Assembly (NCBI GenBank): GCA_031213475.1
Contig: JARUPZ010000003.1
Location: 12,963,580-13,027,579, forward strand
Direction of reading: 5' to 3'
DNA length: 64,000 nt
From: Nereocystis luetkeana
Taxonomy: Eukaryota > Sar > Phaeophyceae > Laminariales > Laminariaceae
Positions within the stretch are counted from its first letter, which is position 1; every line of letters starts with the position of its first letter. This document shows positions 61,939-64,000 of this stretch, piece by piece. The translations under genes were made by a program, and so were the position numbers. Below the pieces are notes generated by a model that ran no database searches, was not told where the DNA came from, and worked only from the letters and a program-made list of their open reading frames with translations.

Positions 61939-63053
61939 ATTTAATGATGGGTATCGCCGAATTTTGAAACATATAATACATACGAGTACATACCAATCTG
62001 TCATCAATATAATAAGAGGTCTTTTTGTATGCCCACAGGGTGCCTGATACCATATACCCTGGTGTATGTTTCTTTTTCATTTTCCGGACAGGATGGTGGT
62101 GTAAGGATCATTACCCGTGGGCTGGGCAATCGATCGATATTTTACCCCTATAGCTTAGAAGGTAACACCTTCATTTATGACGTCGTCGAGGTCGGGGGTT
62201 CGAATATCACTTTGAACGTTTCTTTTGCGCTTGCGTCGCTAAAAACATGTACTGCTTTTTTGTCCCTTCTTTTTTTTCATTTTTCTTTCATTATTCCCGT
62301 TTGTACCTCTTTGTGTCTTTGTTAGTATGGTCCGTTTTGCCTTTTTTTTTGCGTTTTGCTATCTGCATCTGTTTTAGTTTTGTTTTAGTTTTTGTTTTGC
62401 TTAGCTTCATCTTCTGTTTTTAGGTTTTTGTCTGCTATTAATAGTCTCCTTTTTGCTTCCCTGGTGTCCGCAGTGGTGGAGTGCGTATGCTTGTTTTTTG
62501 TTTTTGTTTTTTTTGCCTCTGTTTTTACTTGAGGTATTTCTTCCACTCCAGAGTTATTGGAGCCTGTCCTGCGACCACGGACTGCATTGAATTGTGAGTT
62601 AATGTGAGAACAACAACAACAACAACAACTGTGCGTCGCTAAAAAAAGCATACAATCTCTCTGGTTCCCCACGTGTACATGAAACGAAGTGGGTCAACGC
62701 ACGGCCGTAAACGCGGTACTGTTGCGGCCTAAAAATCCCGCCGTTCACGGGGGGGGGGGCGTGTTCTAAGTTATAAGGTTTTTACCCTGGTCTGTGGGTA
62801 CATCGTAGGTAACCGACATTTTATACACACGAGGGGTATAGATAGCTCAGTACATACATGGTGGGTAACACCTTCACAACAGTTGTGCAAACTTTTCCCG
62901 TGCAATTCATTCCGCTTCTCTTCTTCTCGTAGTTTGTGTGCGTTTCGTGAGGGAACACGAGTCAGAAGACCTAAGAAGGCAGGACCCCCAGCAATACGTT
63001 CGCTTCTTTTCCAATCTGTACTACTAACCACAGTATATATATGTAGGACCAAA

Positions 63054-63089
63054 ATGTGGCTCTGCGAGTTGGCTGTTGGCTATTACCAG
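63054..63089 (+). CDS. Possible first exon of a gene running off the right end
   Basis: ATG with A at -3, 12 codons (MWLCELAVGYYQ), then a perfect donor CAG|GTAAGT. Too short for homology. The donor coincides with a TACCAGGTA motif, which is common in this window, so the match may be fortuitous. Confidence 0.25.
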
Positions 63090-63269
63090 GTAAGTACCAG
63101 TAGTAGTTTTTGTTTTTTTGTTTTGTGGATCCCCACTGCCCGATCTGGTGGTGCTATCGTTGGGGGCGATTTTGGCGGAAAAACCGACACCTTGCTGATT
63201 TTACGCCGGCGGCTGTCGTTTTACCAGGTAGGTGTGTGTGCCCTACCTGGTCTAGCCCTAACCTTAGGC

Positions 63270-63412
63270 TGTTTGCTAGCGCTGTTGCTGTTGCTGTTGC
63301 TAGTGTTGTTGCTGGTGCTGGTGCTGTGATGCTGGTGCTGGTGCTGGTGCTGGTACTGGTGCTGGCGCTGGGGCTGGAGTGCTGGTGCTGATGCTGGTGC
63401 TGCGTCTGTACG
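63270..63412. repeat. GCTGTT/GCTGGT repeat
   Basis: CTGTTGCTGTTGCTG then GGTGCTGGTGCTGGTGCTGG; it lies in the putative intron between 63,090 and 63,461. Confidence 0.88.
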
Positions 63413-63461
63413 TACGACTTTCGGGCAATAAATCTTCTCACCTTCGCAACTTTGCTTGCAG

Positions 63462-63492
63462 TCGTTTGCCAACTGGCAATGCCCGCCAACAG
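63462..63492 (+). CDS. Possible micro-exon
   Basis: 31 bp between a strong acceptor (TTTGCTTGCAG) and a strong donor (ACAG|GTAAGG), encoding SFANWQCPPT in phase 0 after the exon at 63,054. Both signals are better than most in the window, but the exon is too short to confirm by eye. Confidence 0.25.
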
Positions 63493-63755
63493 GTAAGGTC
63501 TTCTGCCATCTGTGGTGGCGTCGTGGGTCATGTGGGTACATAGTACGTACAGCGTACCGATATCATCCTTGTACGAGTACGTACGTAAAGCAGTAGTGTG
63601 TACGTTCATGGTCATGGGGCGGTCATGGGCAAAGGGGGGAAAGGGCTATTTTTTTCCGACACGAGACTGTCATACTAGTACTGTAGTTGGCCCTTTTGAT
63701 TGGTGGGATTGCCGAGACTGTCAGAACGCGCGAATCGGCTGATCGAAATCTCGCT

Positions 63756-63953
63756 TCAAAATTTGAGCACTTTTTTTTCCCCAGAAGTGGAGGTCGTGGG
63801 GAGTGCGCAGGTGCGGGGAGGGGTGTGCTGCAGATTATTTCGAGCGTAGAGGTTGAATAAAGGTTTTGCCAGCAACTCGAGCCGATTTTGGACGAGAACC
63901 ACCGACAGGATCTGCGCGGCACGCCGTTGCTTGCCTGTCAACGACTTGATATC
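63756..63953 (-). CDS. Partial exon at the right edge, unrecognised
   Basis: Acceptor GATACAG|GAT, then 65 codons to a TGA: DIKSLTGKQRRAAQILSVVL, VQNRLELLAKPLFNLYARNN, then a Pro/Thr/Lys-rich end. The first 44 codons look coding (alternating Leu/Ile/Val with charged residues). The rest of the gene would lie beyond 64,000. It overlaps the opposite-strand candidate, so at most one is likely real here. Confidence 0.28.
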   Translation of the reverse strand, partial: DIKSLTGKQRRAAQILSVVLVQNRLELLAKPLFNLYARNNLQHTPPRTCALPTTSTSGEKKVLKF

Positions 63954-64000
63954 CTGTATCGGACCCTATAGTTGTCTTCTTGCTGTTGTGCCCACGGGCT

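Noticed and set aside
62143..62215. tRNA-like sequence with box A (TAGCTTAGAAGG) and box B-like GGTTCGAATAT
   Set aside because: The T stem (GGGGG against ATCAC) and the D stem do not pair, and no acceptor stem forms. Perhaps a tRNA pseudogene or SINE head; not listed as a tRNA.

Overview
The window is nuclear DNA from a eukaryote with large, repeat-laden introns. It has no operons, no ribosome-binding sites and no dense long reading frames. Coding sequence appears as short GC-rich exons (about 30-230 bp) with GT-AG or GC-AG borders, separated by introns of roughly 0.3-3.4 kb. TTAGGG-type telomere-like tracts, very frequent CAG/CTG and G/C homopolymer tracts, and long introns would suit a photosynthetic stramenopile with a large genome, such as a brown alga. 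That placement is an inference; nothing here proves the taxon.

The best-supported gene is an insulin-degrading enzyme (insulysin, peptidase family M16A) on the minus strand. I reconstructed it by hand as 22 exons between 48,060 and 21,004, giving about 1,029 residues; human IDE has 1,019. All junction phases agree, the zinc motif HFCEH is present, and the substrate-binding Arg/Tyr pair in the C-terminal half is conserved. Three of its 21 introns start with GC instead of GT.

A second gene lies on the plus strand from about 6.8 or 10.4 kb to 16.3 kb and converges on the first. It encodes a small protein with the second half of a WW-like domain, a PPSY motif, a Gln/His-rich linker and one Cys-rich membrane segment near its C-terminus. 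Its 5' end is not resolved. Weaker candidates are an exon-like segment at 0.8-1.1 kb (minus), a possible gene start at 63.05 kb (plus) and a partial exon at the right edge (minus). A tRNA-Gly(GCC) gene lies at 61.9 kb (minus).

The rest is mostly interspersed repeats. Family A is a palindromic MITE of about 100 bp with two dozen copies; its two arms vary together, and its target appears to be the palindrome ACTATTAATAGT, which also occurs empty. Family B is an inverted-repeat element of about 90 bp. Families C and D are elements associated with each other and with poly-G tracts. Other components are inverted pentanucleotide arrays, an LTR-like pair (50.4 and 58.9 kb), a small TRIM-like element (57.35-58.15 kb), an interstitial GGGTAA array inside an IDE intron, and many tandem repeats. 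The short palindrome TACCAGGTA is strongly over-represented across the whole window.
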